This document shows positions 10,304 to 21,441 of a DNA stretch of 64,000 nt, one piece after another; the first letter of the stretch is position 1; each line of letters starts with the position of its first letter. Source of the stretch: Heligmosomoides polygyrus polygyrus (taxonomy: Eukaryota; Nematoda; Chromadorea; Rhabditida; Heligmosomidae); the NCBI GenBank assembly GCA_947396885.1, contig OX377205.1, positions 51,382,676-51,446,675 of the forward strand, written 5' to 3'. The notes under the pieces were generated by a model. The model ran no database searches. It saw only the letters and a list, made by a program, of their open reading frames with translations, and was not told the DNA's origin. A program made the translations under genes and the position numbers.

Positions 10304-13263
10304 ATGCAGGCGACAGGCCCTTGTGACAGGCCGGCCTACGAAGACCCATGTCACATCACATGGTTGATGACTGTTCACGTTTATCGAGATAGTGCTACGG
10401 CGTCCGCGGGAGCCGACACGCACTCGCAGAGCCCGGCGAGTGTGAGAAGTATGCGAGGGTCCCTGGTGCGAGGACGGCATCGGGGGGCAACTGAGCTAGT
10501 CCGAAAGTCCCGTAACGTAAGCAGGACCCGCGTGGCAACGCTGAATGTGGGTACGTTGACGGGCCGCTCGTGCGAGTTGGTTGAAGCACTGGAGCGTAGA
10601 AGAGTTGATCTCTGTGCGGTGCAGGAGACGAGGTGGTCCTGCCGCAATTCAAGGGACATAGGACGTGGTTTCAAGGTCGTTCTATGTGGAAGTCCCAGGA
10701 CCACTAGCGGTGTCGGAATAATCGTCTCCGAATGATTTCGTGACTCGATTGTAAGCGTCGAGCGCTTTGACGATCGATTGATGAAGATCGTTGTTGCCGA
10801 GGACTCTATCACTTCTTCTCTGCATATGCTCCGCAGACTGGCTGCTCCAATCAAGCCAAGGATGAGCTTTGGAGCCTGCTTGATGAGAAGACAGCAGAGG
10901 TGGCGTCGAAAGATGTCATCATAGTCGCTGGTGACCTTAATGGGCACGTCGGCGCGATGAAAGACGGGTACAGCTGTCATGGTGGATTCGGTTACGCGTC
11001 GCGTCACGCCGATGGTGAGCGTATCCTTGAATATGCGGAATCGCATAACCTCACCACAGTGAACACCGTATTTCGTAAACGCGACTCCCACCTCATCTCA
11101 TACTATAGTGGGAGCTCCAAGTCTCAGATAGATTTCGTCCTTGTGAAGGATCGCGATCGAAGTTTTGTCACAGATGCGAAGGTCGTGCCGTATGAGACGG
11201 TCGCCCCACAGCACCGAGCGCTGATCTGCACCCTAAAGATCGCCCCTCCAAAGCAGAAGCAGGTCGAGCGATGCGGTGCACCGAGAATCAAGTGGTGGCG
11301 AATGAGAGAGAAGGAAGCAGCCGTGATCTCTCGCGTGCGGTTACCGACAGTCACAACTGTCGACGAAACTTGGAAGAATGCTACCGACGCGATACGTGAA
11401 GCTGCAAGGTTGGAGCTCGGCATCACGGTGCCTGGACGACGCAAGGTCGAAAAGCAGGCGTGGCTGTGGACAGATGACGTGAAAGCGAAAGTTCGAGAGA
11501 AGTCGCTGAATCATGAGTTTCTCGGCGACAAAACAGCCGACAACTGTCACAAGTATCAGAAGGCGAAGAAGGGTGCAAAGATAGCCGTGGCTATTGCGAA
11601 AGCCACTCATTATGGAGATGTCAACGAGAAGCTCGAATCGCGCGATGGTGAGCGGTATTTATACCGACTTGCTAAGAGCCGCCATTCTCTGACAGACCGC
11701 AAAAAGGCGCTGAAGCGATGGCGTGATTACTTCGAGGAAGTTTCCACTATGGAATTTCCTCACGCGACCATCCCTTCTGTGGCTTCTGTTCATGGTCCCG
11801 TTCACAAGATCACCGTGGAGGAGACAGAAGCGGCTCTGAGGAAGATGAGGCCAGGCAAAGCGACTGGGCCCGACGCGTGGCAGTTGATCTGTGGAAGTCA
11901 AAGCTGTGGTACCCTGCTGAGTGGTTGGCGAAGTTCTTTAACCAGGTTGTGGCGGAGAAGAAGGTGCCTGAGGGTTGGATTCCGATTTGGAAGAAGAAGG
12001 GCAGTCCTGCAGACTGCTTCAATTACCGTCCGATTCGCTTGCTCTCGCACAGCATGAAGATTTGAGCGAATTGTCGATGGTCGAATTCGTGACATCGTCC
12101 AGCTTTCCAGCAATCAGTGCGGTTTCGTAGCTGGCTGTGGCACCATTGATGCCATACATGCCGCCCGCCTCTTGTTAGGGAAGCATCGCGAGAAACAGAA
12201 GCCAGTACATATCGCCTTCCTCGACTTGCAGAAGGCCTTTGACCGCGTACCGCGTGATGTGATATGGTATGCCCTGCGACGACATGGAGTTCCTGAAGAG
12301 CTCATAGAGTGGGCTCGAATCCTCGACTCTTCCCCAAAGAGTAGAGTTCAAGCTGCAGCCGGAACCTCGATGGAGTTCCCCATCTCTGTCGGGGTGCACC
12401 AGGGTTCTGCGCTTTCTCCACTCCTTTTTGTTGTCGCGATGGACGCCATTACACGAGATCTTCAGAAGCCAGTCCCCTGGACACTGCTTTATGCTGATGA
12501 CGTAATGCTCGCTAGCGAAAATAAAGGTGAACTCGAGCGAGAGGTGCAAGCTTGGTGTGATCGCTTGGAGTGTTTTGGACTCAGATTGAACGTGAAGAAG
12601 ACCGAGTATCTAACGACGGACGTTAATGAGTCCAGCTCCATCAAGGTTAACGGCATCGAGCTCCCACGCACTTCCGTTTTTAAGTACCTGGGATCAGCAG
12701 TAGCATCTGATGGCAATCTGATGATTGAAGTGAACTCACGCGTGAGTGCAGCTTGGTCCAAGTGGCGCTCGTTGATTGGCGTGCTCTGCGATAGGAAGAT
12801 ACCAGAGCACCTTAAGTCGAAGATCTACAAAGCAGTCGTCCGGCCGGTAGCGATGTACGGTGCTGAGTGTTGGCCTGCGACCAAGGAGCTTGAAGCGCGC
12901 CTCAGCGTCATGGAGACGAAGATGCTGCGCTGGACGGCTGGAGTCACGCGCCTGGACCGCATCCGAAACGATGTCAATCGGCAGAAGTTCGGTGTCGCGC
13001 CGATAGCGGACAAGATGCGCGAAGCTCGCTCACGATGGCACGGCCACGTTCTGCGTGAAAAGGAAGATAGCGTCCGCAAGATAGGCCTTAAGTTCGAGGT
13101 GGTAGGAAAGCGGCCTAGAGGGCGTCCGAAGCAGCGCTGGTCTGACACGTTACATATGGACTTGAAGGTTGCTGGTGTCCACCCTGATCTAGCGCTGGAT
13201 CGGGAGAGGTGGCGTCATGACACCAGAATAGCGGACCCCGCTACGAAGCGGGACAGACGCTGA
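10304..13263 (+). pseudogene. RTE polyprotein (AP endonuclease + reverse transcriptase), broken
   Basis: The endonuclease spans about 10530-11260: TLNVGT; VQETRWS; GDLNGHVG, the expected Asp/Asn motif; and a QHR block for the usual SDH. It carries a CGA-to-TGA stop at 10733-10735 and a frameshift near 10790-10800. The reverse transcriptase runs from about 11690 to 12900: KATGPD, then a frameshift near 11875; the NYRPI block; a stop at 12063; LDLQKAFDRVPR (motif A); VGVHQGSALSPLLF (motif B); and LLYADDVMLAS (motif C, catalytic YADD). The C-terminal region ends with the GRPKQRW and ADP blocks typical of RTE proteins. From 12067 to the stop at 13261-13263 the frame is intact. The 57-kb copy reads through the first stop, so the breaks are copy-specific. 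Confidence 0.9.
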
Positions 13264-13336
13264 AGAAGAAGAAAAAGAAAAAGAAGAAGAAGAAGAAGAA
13301 GAAGAAGAAGAAGAAGAAGAAGAAGAAGAAGAAGAA
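13264..13336 (+). repeat. (GAA)n / (AAG)n LINE tail
   Basis: Almost pure GAA trinucleotides follow the RTE stop codon and abut the target duplication. The same tail, shorter, ends the other two copies. Confidence 0.9.
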
Positions 13337-13337
13337 G

Positions 13338-13663
13338 ATGTCCGGTGGCAACGTCTTCATCTGACAGCGAAAGAGAATACCGAAGAAACGTAAAAATCGA
13401 AGCCCGGCTGACAACTGGGGAGTGCTCCATCCTCCCGGCGACGTACAACTATTCGTCTAGTCAACTAGTTTCTTGAAAGCACCTATCTGCGTCAGTTTCT
13501 AGTTAACTACATAATCAGGCGGTGGAAAGTCACCTACCAACTTGAGCAGATGATCCGGTGGACAGCAGTTGACCATCCGCGGGATGGAGTGAGATATGGA
13601 ATTGCGGCAGAAACCGATTCACTTGCCGTCCTAAACGATGCTGATTTTACAAAACTTATAGCG
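13338..13663 (+). other. Coding-like plus-strand stretch with a splice donor
   Basis: 13355-13480 is open and hydrophilic (SSSDSEREYRR). 13496-13663 is open in one frame of exactly 56 codons (QLEQMIRWTAVDHPRDG), starts after CAG and ends at GCG followed by GTAAGA, a strong donor. I recognise no family. The minus strand of the same interval also has an open frame with a GTAGGT donor, so the coding strand is unsettled. It lies just downstream (minus sense) of TULP4-like exon 2. Confidence 0.3.
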
Positions 13664-13844
13664 GTAAGAAGTAAACGCATAGATAAGTGACCGGTTAGGA
13701 GATCCATAAGTCTCCTATGGGAGACTGAGATATCAAAGAAAATTCAGATAGCAGAAAAGCCAGCTATGTTGAAGCCAGCGGGTACGGTGAGAACGAGAGC
13801 TGCAACGTAACAAAGACAGTGTGAGGTGACGGGACTTAACTGAC

Positions 13845-16800
13845 CGACAAGCAATGGAACAAGGCCTCCAAGATGTTCCATACACAGCACATAGGAGTGG
13901 CTCCCTCTGGACAGCGGTTTAATGGTGCAGTAGCACCTCGCATCGCTTGCACTGCACACGAACGAGCACAAGTCATCGGCTCGTGGAATTCGACACTGAA
14001 ATGCGAGAGGAGATCGTCGACGTGTACTCGAATCATTTCTTTGACTACTGCAATTCAAAGTGCTGCCACGTGACACGCCCGCCACCTGTAGCGTCTCCCA
14101 CCCAAAATAACTTTTTCTCTTCTGGGACGGACACAAAGTGGAAACCACACGAGTAACTGAAGTTGAGCACAGCTGGAAGTCAGCCTCAGCCAAAAAAGCA
14201 GAGAACAGTGACATTCTCGTTATAGCCCCACACTTGGACCGGCAACCATACGTTAAGGTTGAGGTAGCTGCCGCATAGACAATCTAATTTGATTGTAAAC
14301 AAAGCTTGGCAAGCGAACTGTTTGGACATTTGCTACAGCAACAAAAAACTTTTAAATCAGACGTGCCACAGGACAGAAGGGCGCTTTTAAGTAAGACCAT
14401 GATAAGTGTAACTGCACAGCAATCCAACGTCGTAAACCGATAACAGCACGGGTTCGCTAGCTAGGGATGAAGCAGCAAAGAGTGTGCGGACATCCTATCC
14501 TACCTGTCCTGTCCTAGATATCACCACCTATATATAAAAGAGTTTGTCCGTCGAGTGATATAATCTAAGTGAGATACGCCGCATCACCCACAGCGAGAGC
14601 GGTCGAATGATCTAACCTAAGTGAGGTACGCTGTATCATCCACAGCGAGAGCGGTCGAATGATGTAATCTAAGTGAGGTACGCTGTATCATCCACAGCGC
14701 AGTAAAAGTTTCCCATTGAACGTGGGAATTGTTGCAGCATGGGAAGCGCATCCTTTTAATGCTTGACACAACAGCACCTACGCGCGTTCCTGAGCGGCCA
14801 GATTCAGAAGCCGTGCCGCCGGCTTCATGCCATTACCATAAGAAGACCACTAAAGGGGTAAGAGTATAAGGGGAGACTTCGAGGGTGGAGAACGGACAGC
14901 GACCAGGTGGTAGCGACTTGGAGGAAGCATCGGGATGGGGAGGGGGGGGGGGGCGATAGGGGGATCAATGAAGCAGGCTAGGAGGTGACACCAAGAAGGG
15001 TTTAGGCATTAAGGAGGGACCAGTAAGGAGTTAACAATCAGGGGGGGGGGGAGAGCAGTTAAGAGGATCAGTAAGGGGATCCATTACCAGTAAAAGAGTA
15101 CGGATTTAGAAGATGTGACATCGATGACACGCAATGAGCGTTTGTTCGCCGTCGTCGTGCGTGAGCATGGGAGAGCTACTTAATTGGGGAGAGTAGTAAG
15201 GAGGATTCCGAGGTGGAGGGGTTCTACCTGGAAGAAGGGACCTGGAGTCGGGACCAGGACTAGGAACCAACAAGAAGGGAGCCGTAAGGGAATTCATACG
15301 GGGAACAAAGGAATCTGCCATATGCATAGCCTCATCAGGCTCGACATTGCGGAGACTGCGCGCGCTTCTGAGCTTCTTAATTCGGAAGGCGAGACTTCTG
15401 AGCTTCCGGATTCAGAATATGGGCGCAATACGTCGCGCAACAAGCGTACTGATTCTGAATGTGTCACCGACGTCTGCCGTTAGCATGGGAGGCCCACTAA
15501 GGATGTGGTGGAGAAGAGCAGTAAGGGAACCTCTAGGGTTTACCAGGAGAGCGAGCAGGAAGGAAAGGAACAACCTGGAAAAGGGGCCAGGAGGGGAAAA
15601 CCAGCAAGAAGAGACCAGTAGGGGTTAAAAGTGGAAACAAAAAAGTGGGCCAGGAGTTGGGACCAGGAGGGTGGGGGAACTAAAGAGGGAAGGGGAGACC
15701 AGTAAAGGCGGACCAGAATGAGATCCAGTAAAAAGAAACGAGTGAGGGGAACCTGGCTTCGGAAGAGATGTCAACGATACCCGGAAACGCTAGATGTTGA
15801 GCATGTGAGCGGTTGCGGAAGAGCAACCTGAGGGACAGAAGTACTGCGCAGAGCAAACCAATGCACGGTCCGGAGAGAAGGCCTAAGATGAAGGTACCGA
15901 AGTGGCGAACGGCTTGATGCCGATAAAGCACGCAGCAGGTCTTAGATGTTAGCGAATTTTAAGCTTTACAACAACTACTTTCCACAGTTCAATGATGCTG
16001 CAAAGTCGCGCGAAGCGCGCAAGTGCGAGACACGCCTTTAGGCGTGTCGGAGCACTTGTACTACATATAATAGCTAGCCATTCAAAGATGATGTCAGTCC
16101 AGCCGATGTCAAGTGCCCGACTCTCCAAAGTAGACATCTTGCGAACACGATGAGGGCTGGACACGCTTCATAACAAGCGAACAGTATTCACCGGTGAATC
16201 AATATCGGTCGATATCAGACTTCGAATCGGAAGTAGCCCTCTAAAGTGAAAAGCAAGCGAATATGTCGACCGATTTGCAGGCTCCATAGTGATGGCGAAC
16301 AGCATTGTCGATCAATCCACATTGGTCGCAATGCAATCCCCATAAGGGGGTCACCCTACAATGGGACGTGCGTTCTACCCCTCGTCTTCACCCCTGCACC
16401 CCTGGGCTTCTTCGAGAGTCTAGTGGCTGTGTTACGTTGTACATTAGTTCATGTGTTCCCACTTCAACTTTTATTTACCTCGTGTATAAGGTGGATCGCC
16501 CTTTATTGGGATTGCACCTAGATCGATAGCACAGACTGAAGATTAAGAAAGTACTAAATGACAGAACTAGCGCCCTTTTCCGACATTGACAAAAACCAGT
16601 AAGCGAAGAAAATACTGCATTGATTATGCCCTACGTGCGCTTCTTGGTGAATGGTGAAGTAGTCACCGTGTTAAGGTTTGAAATAAGACAGCAATTGGAA
16701 CTCGTGAATTGACTGCACGCCACTTTATCGGAGGTTTTGGGCGCTATCCGGTTAAGGTGGGTGCAGCGAATTGACGAAAAAGATACACAACTAATTAGAT

Positions 16801-18834
16801 AATTACACAACGAATTTAAAAACGCTCACCCTAGCTCCGGTGATGAGCGCTATGACATTCAGCACGGGTCCACCGTCGCGAACCGTGGCCTACACGCGTG
16901 GTGGCCTCATGGTCGAACTATTGCTGGTGAGTGAAGTGCAATAAGTGATAATGACAATGATAACGATATCTACGCCTCATGGTTTTGTTCATTCACTGAC
17001 GAATCTGACACTTCGACGCTCTCAGGGACCTTCTCATTTTAACGCATCATCGTCTCCCGTCAGGAGAGCCTCCTAATCTTCCAGTGAATCTTCCAGCTCA
17101 ACCAACCGCTGCGAAGTCTTCATAGCACGTAACAGTGGATTACAGGTAAAATGTCAGCAGCTGAAAAGCTGAAAAGCCTACAGGACATGGCGTGATTCGC
17201 CTGGTGGGGGATAGCTCCATGCCCTTCAGTGGTGGCTGTTTTGTTGTTATATTAAATCTTAATATTATTTTCGTTGGAGTGCAGGATTCCGGAGCTAGGG
17301 TGAGCGTTTTTAGATCCCTTATCTAATTACCTAATTAGCTGTGTAACTCTTTCGCCAATTCACTGCACCCACTTTAGTCGGATAGCGCCGGTTTTTGTCC
17401 CTCTCTTGAAAACAAAAGGGAAGAAAAATGAGCCCGGTGGAACGTTCGATAGGCTGTATGTGTCCAAGATGCCAACTGCGAATACGAGAATTATGGAAAC
17501 AATTGACAGTTACGAAAAAGAATTAGAAATGCTTACGAGAACGACAGCATATGGAAGGACCACCCTCAACAGAATGGAAGAATGGGCTCTAGACAAGCGG
17601 TGGGTGGAAGTTTTCGCAGGATGTCGAGCAACAGGTTAAAAATAACAGACCTTATGGTAACAGATTTAAAAAAGAACAAAATGGACTCCCCATTCAAGAA
17701 CTTGAAAGCCTCGAAGAGAAGTCTGTTGAATGGTTATATAGTTCTCACCCGAATGATGTGATGATCCAGCGACCGCAGGGCGTCCTTCTCTTTCGTCGGA
17801 ATCGGAAGGGAATCGACCCTCCTGGACTGCGACCCGAGGTATCGCCACAGTTCGTAGGTGACCAGATCAAACAGCGACGGAACTCCGAGCAGCAGCTTTC
17901 CTATGGCCAGGTGGCCGCCGGCGGCGACGATGATCGCTCGCCCGTCGTGGGCCCAGGTGAGCGCCGAGAGCGGCTTGCCCTTCGAGAACGTCAGCGCCTC
18001 CTTGTGCACCACCCGCGCCTCGCGGTCGAGCATCACGAGCTCACAGTTCGCGTTGATCAGCGCCAGTACGGTGCCGTCCGCATTCCACTGCATCTGCACG
18101 ACGGAGTGGGACGAGCTGTAGACGAGGGGATCGATCTGGTCGAACGCACTTATCATCAGGATCTTATTCGCACCCGTCAGAACAGCCAGAACCCAGCGTT
18201 CGTCCTTGGAGTTGATCGGAGAGCAAGCGAGCTTAATGATGGGGTCAGTAGTGAATGACCGCTCAGTGATATTCGCACCTTGATCAGACAGCACCTGGAT
18301 GTTTCCAGAAGCGAAACCGAGCACTAGCTGTCTGGAATCAGGAGCCCAAACGCCGGCCGTGACAGTGATGGCCGTCGGGAACGAGTTGCTCCAGACGCGC
18401 TGGCCTGTGCTCGAGCCGATCAGCACGAAGTTGTCCTCGTAGCAGATGAGCGCCGACGATCCGCACGGGCTCCAGCTCAGGTCACGCACCTTCACACCGC
18501 GGTCGTTCACCAGCTCGACCGACCAGCGGTCGTCGTTCCGCACCCACACGTAGATCACGCCCGACGAGTCGCACGAGGCGAGTTTCGTCTGCGCCCGATT
18601 CCAGGTCACCATGCAGATGGCCGAGTGGTGTCCGCGCAGGTTGAAGTTGTAGCGGCTGTTATCGTCGTCGGTGGGCAGCAGGTCGGTGAAGGTGATGCCG
18701 ACGGAGCCGGAGTCGGAGCCGACGCCGAGAAGCCCGTGGCCGGGCCGGTCAGCCTGAGACACCCACGCGAGGTGGGTGATGGCCGGCTCGATGCGAGCCC
18801 CCGGCCAGTCGCCGCTCTCCCAGGTGATCTTCAT
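13845..18834 (-). CDS. TULP4: TULP4/TUSP-like tubby-superfamily protein, N-terminal WD40 part (2 exons)
   Basis: Exon 1 is 18834-17749, starting at the ATG for MKITWESGDW and ending CGG before GTGAGA. Exon 2 is 13995-13845, preceded by TTTCAG and ended by the donor GTCAGT. Phases agree (0/0), and the joined reading DHHIIR-CRIP matches the family. TULP4-type landmarks are SVGITFTD, NLRGH, the blocks RWSVELVNDRG and GSSTGQR, and in exon 2 YVLCMEHLGGLVPLL, which vertebrate TULP4 carries just after its WD40 repeats. TULP4 is described as a WD40/SOCS-box/tubby adaptor of cullin-RING ligases. The SOCS-box and tubby exons are not visible to the left and may lie beyond position 1. The 3.75-kb intron holds a fold-back element and minisatellite. 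Upstream DNA is very GC-rich. The nematode tub-2 name is probable but from memory. Confidence 0.8.
14514..15790 (+). repeat. Diverged third Helentron-like copy in the TULP4 intron and beyond
   Basis: Begins CACCTATATATAAAAGAGTT, like the 51-kb copy (CTACTATATATAAAAGAGTA). Its own stem is TATCAC (14519-14524) / GTGATA (14555-14560). Further on are G-rich 'ccagtaag-gggg' units with a 12-G run (14942-14953) and scattered 42-bp-type units (TTCAGAAGATGTGACATCGATG at about 15096). The conserved 3' block of the other copies is not found. Confidence 0.45.
14555..14699 (+). repeat. 52-bp tandem repeat, 2.8 copies
   Basis: Units start at 14555, 14607 and 14659 and share TAAGTGAG(G/A)TACGC and CACAGCGAGAGCGGTCGA. 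The last copy stops after CCACAGCG. Confidence 0.9.
16740..17389. mobile_element. 650-bp TIR element in TULP4-like intron 1
   Basis: About 100-bp inverted ends: the left arm is 16740-16840 and the right arm about 17285-17389, beginning GGCGCTATCCG and sharing CACCCTAGCTCCGG at the inner side. The flanks AGGTTTTG (16732-16739) and GGTTTTTG (17390-17397) may be an 8-bp duplication with one mismatch. No coding capacity. Superfamily unresolved (hAT- or MULE-like). Confidence 0.65.
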
Positions 18835-19541
18835 CAGAATACCGACGAGCACATCCGCGCAGCAGCAAGACGAACACTCAGCCGGCGACGGCGCGGCCGG
18901 TCACACCGGGCAGAGCGCAGACCGCCAGCGCCGCTCTCTGCGTCCCTGCCGGCGCCGTTCCGCGCGAGACCCACGCGGGGCTGGCCGCTCGCCAACCCCT
19001 GGACCGCGTACAGCGGACAACTCGGCCTCGTTCGCGGCTGGCCGGCTCTCCGGGCGCAGAGGTCCGCGGCAGGACCTCACGCAGCCGCCATGTGTGGCCA
19101 CGAGCGGGGAACAACACGTCGGTGGCGGCGAGGGCTCGGAGAGCTCGCCTCGTTCGGCTCCGCGCGGCCGCGACGCGCTCGCTGCGACGTCAGTGGACGA
19201 GTTGCTCGCCGACGTGAGTCAGTGTCAATAGCCGCCCTCTCGTCTTCGCTTTGAAGCCACCCGGGGTGCTTGTGGAACCGGTCTGCAGTGGTCGACCAGC
19301 GAACTGCCGCGAGATCTAGGCGGCCATCCTTCTCGTGCTGTGAGAACTGCGTCTGGTAAAGTTGACTGTTTCCATCATACTCGCGAGGCTCTGTGTTATT
19401 TGGATCTAAAACTGCTGAGGCCAGCACCACCTTCACATGTTCTTCATTTCTACCGTCGATGGGAATTGGCTAAACTGTGGACAAATGTTCCTCCCTCCGG
19501 CCAGGGTTGCAAGGAGGAATCTCACGATATCCCACCACATA
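18835..19541. promoter_or_regulatory. GC/CpG-rich upstream region of the TULP4-like gene
   Basis: The 5' part of exon 1 and the roughly 400 bp upstream of its ATG are strikingly GC- and CpG-rich compared with the flanks, and it is the only such block attached to a host gene here. The long open frames in it (18625-19254 plus, 18776-19231 plus, 19077-19436 minus) are composition artefacts. From 19260 to 19541 nothing is recognised. A promoter role is inference from position. Confidence 0.35.
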
Positions 19542-20310
19542 TTAGGCTGGCCGGGAAGTTCTGGCGGCTTTGACTGGTCGACTTCAAACGATTGTAACTT
19601 TATTCATACTCGCCGGATTCAGACGAAATAAGCAGCATTTGGATCGCACACTTGTTCCAACGCGACGCTGGTTGACTAATTGCATCAGCGAAAAAAGTGA
19701 GTAGTCGCTATGCCACAAATCCTAGAAAGGCTGCTTTTGCGTGGTCCTGATTGGCGAATGTTCTACCGGCGAGGATGTACCGAAAGTGCTTAAAAAGGTG
19801 TTAGTCGGCTGGCGCAAGGTCCGTTGAGTACTCTGCTGTGATGGTTCGGCCGGTTCCAGAAAGTTGTAGTGAATCACGCCAGCCACCGACCGCCACACTG
19901 TTACCATCGACTCCTGGGGCCGGATTCATCAACGACTGACTCGTGGGTATAGGGGGTAGAGATACCCATGATGAAGCCTGCGTCTCTGACTCTTACCTTA
20001 TCTCTACCTGACTCTTATCTTATCTCTACTCCTTATACCCCGCATACCCACGGGTTTAATTGTTGATGAATCCGGCCCCTGGTGGTGTTCAGGCTTTGGA
20101 GGTTACCTCGAGTGGGGGGGGGGGGGGGTCGTCGACGTCATCGAAGGAACAGAATTATTAAGCATAGGTGAAACACAAATTATTCCTTCAGATAGAGCGA
20201 AGAGTTCCGCATTAGGCGGTGTATAAGATTCGAAATAAGCTGATTATTGATTGAGTAATAAACGAAAAGCGGTTGCACAAAAAACCGCCAGAACTTTTCG
20301 GCCAACCTAA
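19542..20310 (-). mobile_element. Mariner element B, deleted remnant
   Basis: The left end TTAGGCTGGCCGGGAAGTTC (after TA, 19540-19541) and the right end with complement TTAGGTTGGCCGAAAAGTTC (before TA, 20311-20312) are readable. Only a short transposase stretch remains on the minus strand: SMVTVWRSVAGVIHYNF (about 19910-19855), then frame-shifted SPIRTTQ. A 162-bp MITE sits inside it. A 15-G run (20114-20128) lies between the MITE and the right end. Confidence 0.8.
19917..20078. mobile_element. 162-bp MITE, CTG target, copy 1
   Basis: Ends are GGGCCGGATTCATCAAC and its complement. CTG is present on both sides (19914-19916, 20079-20081). The insert carries the repeated motif CTTATCTTATCTCTA. 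A second copy of identical length is at 31165-31326, also with CTG at both sides. It interrupts the mariner transposase reading, so it is the younger insertion. Confidence 0.85.
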
Positions 20311-20312
20311 TA

Positions 20313-21439
20313 TAAAGGAGGAAGGCATGAGTCACTCTCGGTAGTGATGGTTCCCGTACTTCATTTACAATGGCACGGAGGTGGGGAGACTTCCTAACCA
20401 AGATTGAGTGAGTGAGAGAGCTGAAACGAAATGTATTCTGTTTCTCACATTTGGGTTTTCCTTCTGCTGAGACGTTCTGTTTGTTAGTTTTTCTTACATT
20501 TTAAAATGGCGATGTTGAGGCACGGGTTATGTGGCATCCTCCAGGCTGCGAAGATCCGTGTTTTGAATTATTTAACTTCTTGCTTCTCTTCGTTGTTGGA
20601 CAGCCACGGGGTCATCTCTTTCCGAGCGCAGGTCTTCCTCTTTACTCCATCCACAATTTTTCGCTGTTTAATTTCGAGTTTGAGCTGCTGCGTTTGTTTG
20701 CCAGCAGCATCGGTCCGGTTAGGTGTCGAGTTAAGCTGTAACCTTTGGCTGTATTGGCGCTAGGTCAGGTGGTATTCTCTACTTGGACCAGCGCATATTA
20801 GGCCGCAATTTCTTTTTGTAAAACGATTCTGACGAATGCATCCCTGAATGGTTACTGTATACCGGTTAGCGATGGAGCGCGGAAACAGTGATAGGAAGCT
20901 GTCTGCGCCCTCCTAGCTTAGAGATCGTGCGTCGGCGTCCACGTTGACATTGGATCGATCTCTTGTGTGCCCGCGATGGCCTTCCCGGCAAGCGGATCGT
21001 GGTGTAGTGGGAGTGGCGTCGTTCTCACGCGAGGGAGGTGGGGGGGGGGGGGGTTCGGTTCTCCAGCGTTGTGTAAGGTTTGCATTCCAGCTGACTACTT
21101 GGGTTTTTGAGGCGTCTTGACATGCACGCGATTTTGTGGTCCTTTTTGCGCATTTTTCCAGCCGTATGCGTTTCGCCGCTCGCAGAATCCTGCCGCGGGC
21201 TCCCGTGAACGACATAAGCAGTTTCCACACGAGCAGCTTAGATGCACCACACCCTGGAGTCCCTCCCCTAACCTAGATCAGGGTACTGTGCTCTTCGAGC
21301 GAAGAACACAGATCCGCATTCCCTGAGCGACGAGAGGTTCGTTTGTGTAATGCTAGGAATGAAGGAGTTCGCGCTCCATCGCCAACATGCGCCCAAATGG
21401 CACGGTAACCATTCGCGGGTGTGTTCAAGATCGTGCTAG
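20313..21439. other. No gene recognised
   Basis: Contains a 14-G run (about 21040-21053) and a copy of the 'caccctggagtccctccc' repeat (about 21225-21320). Open frames are unconvincing. Confidence 0.45.
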
Positions 21440-21441
21440 TA

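Larger units (their letters stand above)
10226..13337 (+). mobile_element. RTE-clade non-LTR retrotransposon, copy 1 (full length)
   Basis: A 3.1-kb LINE starts about GTGGCGATGTCCGTTCC and ends in a pure GAA/AAG tail. It is flanked by a 17-bp target duplication with one mismatch: ATGTCTGGTGGCAACGT (10209-10225) and ATGTCCGGTGGCAACGT (13338-13354). The order endonuclease then reverse transcriptase in one frame system, no second ORF and a short simple-repeat tail are RTE-clade features. Two further copies share the same 5' start: 49208-50015 (internally deleted) and 57150-60266. Confidence 0.92.

Noticed and set aside
12491..12497. CTGATGA match on the plus strand
   Set aside because: It encodes the YADD box of the RTE reverse transcriptase.
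15339..15352. Second hammerhead core (CTGATGA on the minus strand)
   Set aside because: No GAAA strand or stem partners nearby; it is a short palindrome around AGCCTCATCAGGCT.
18625..19254. 209-codon plus-strand frame
   Set aside because: It overlaps the well-supported minus-strand WD40 exon and is GC-driven.
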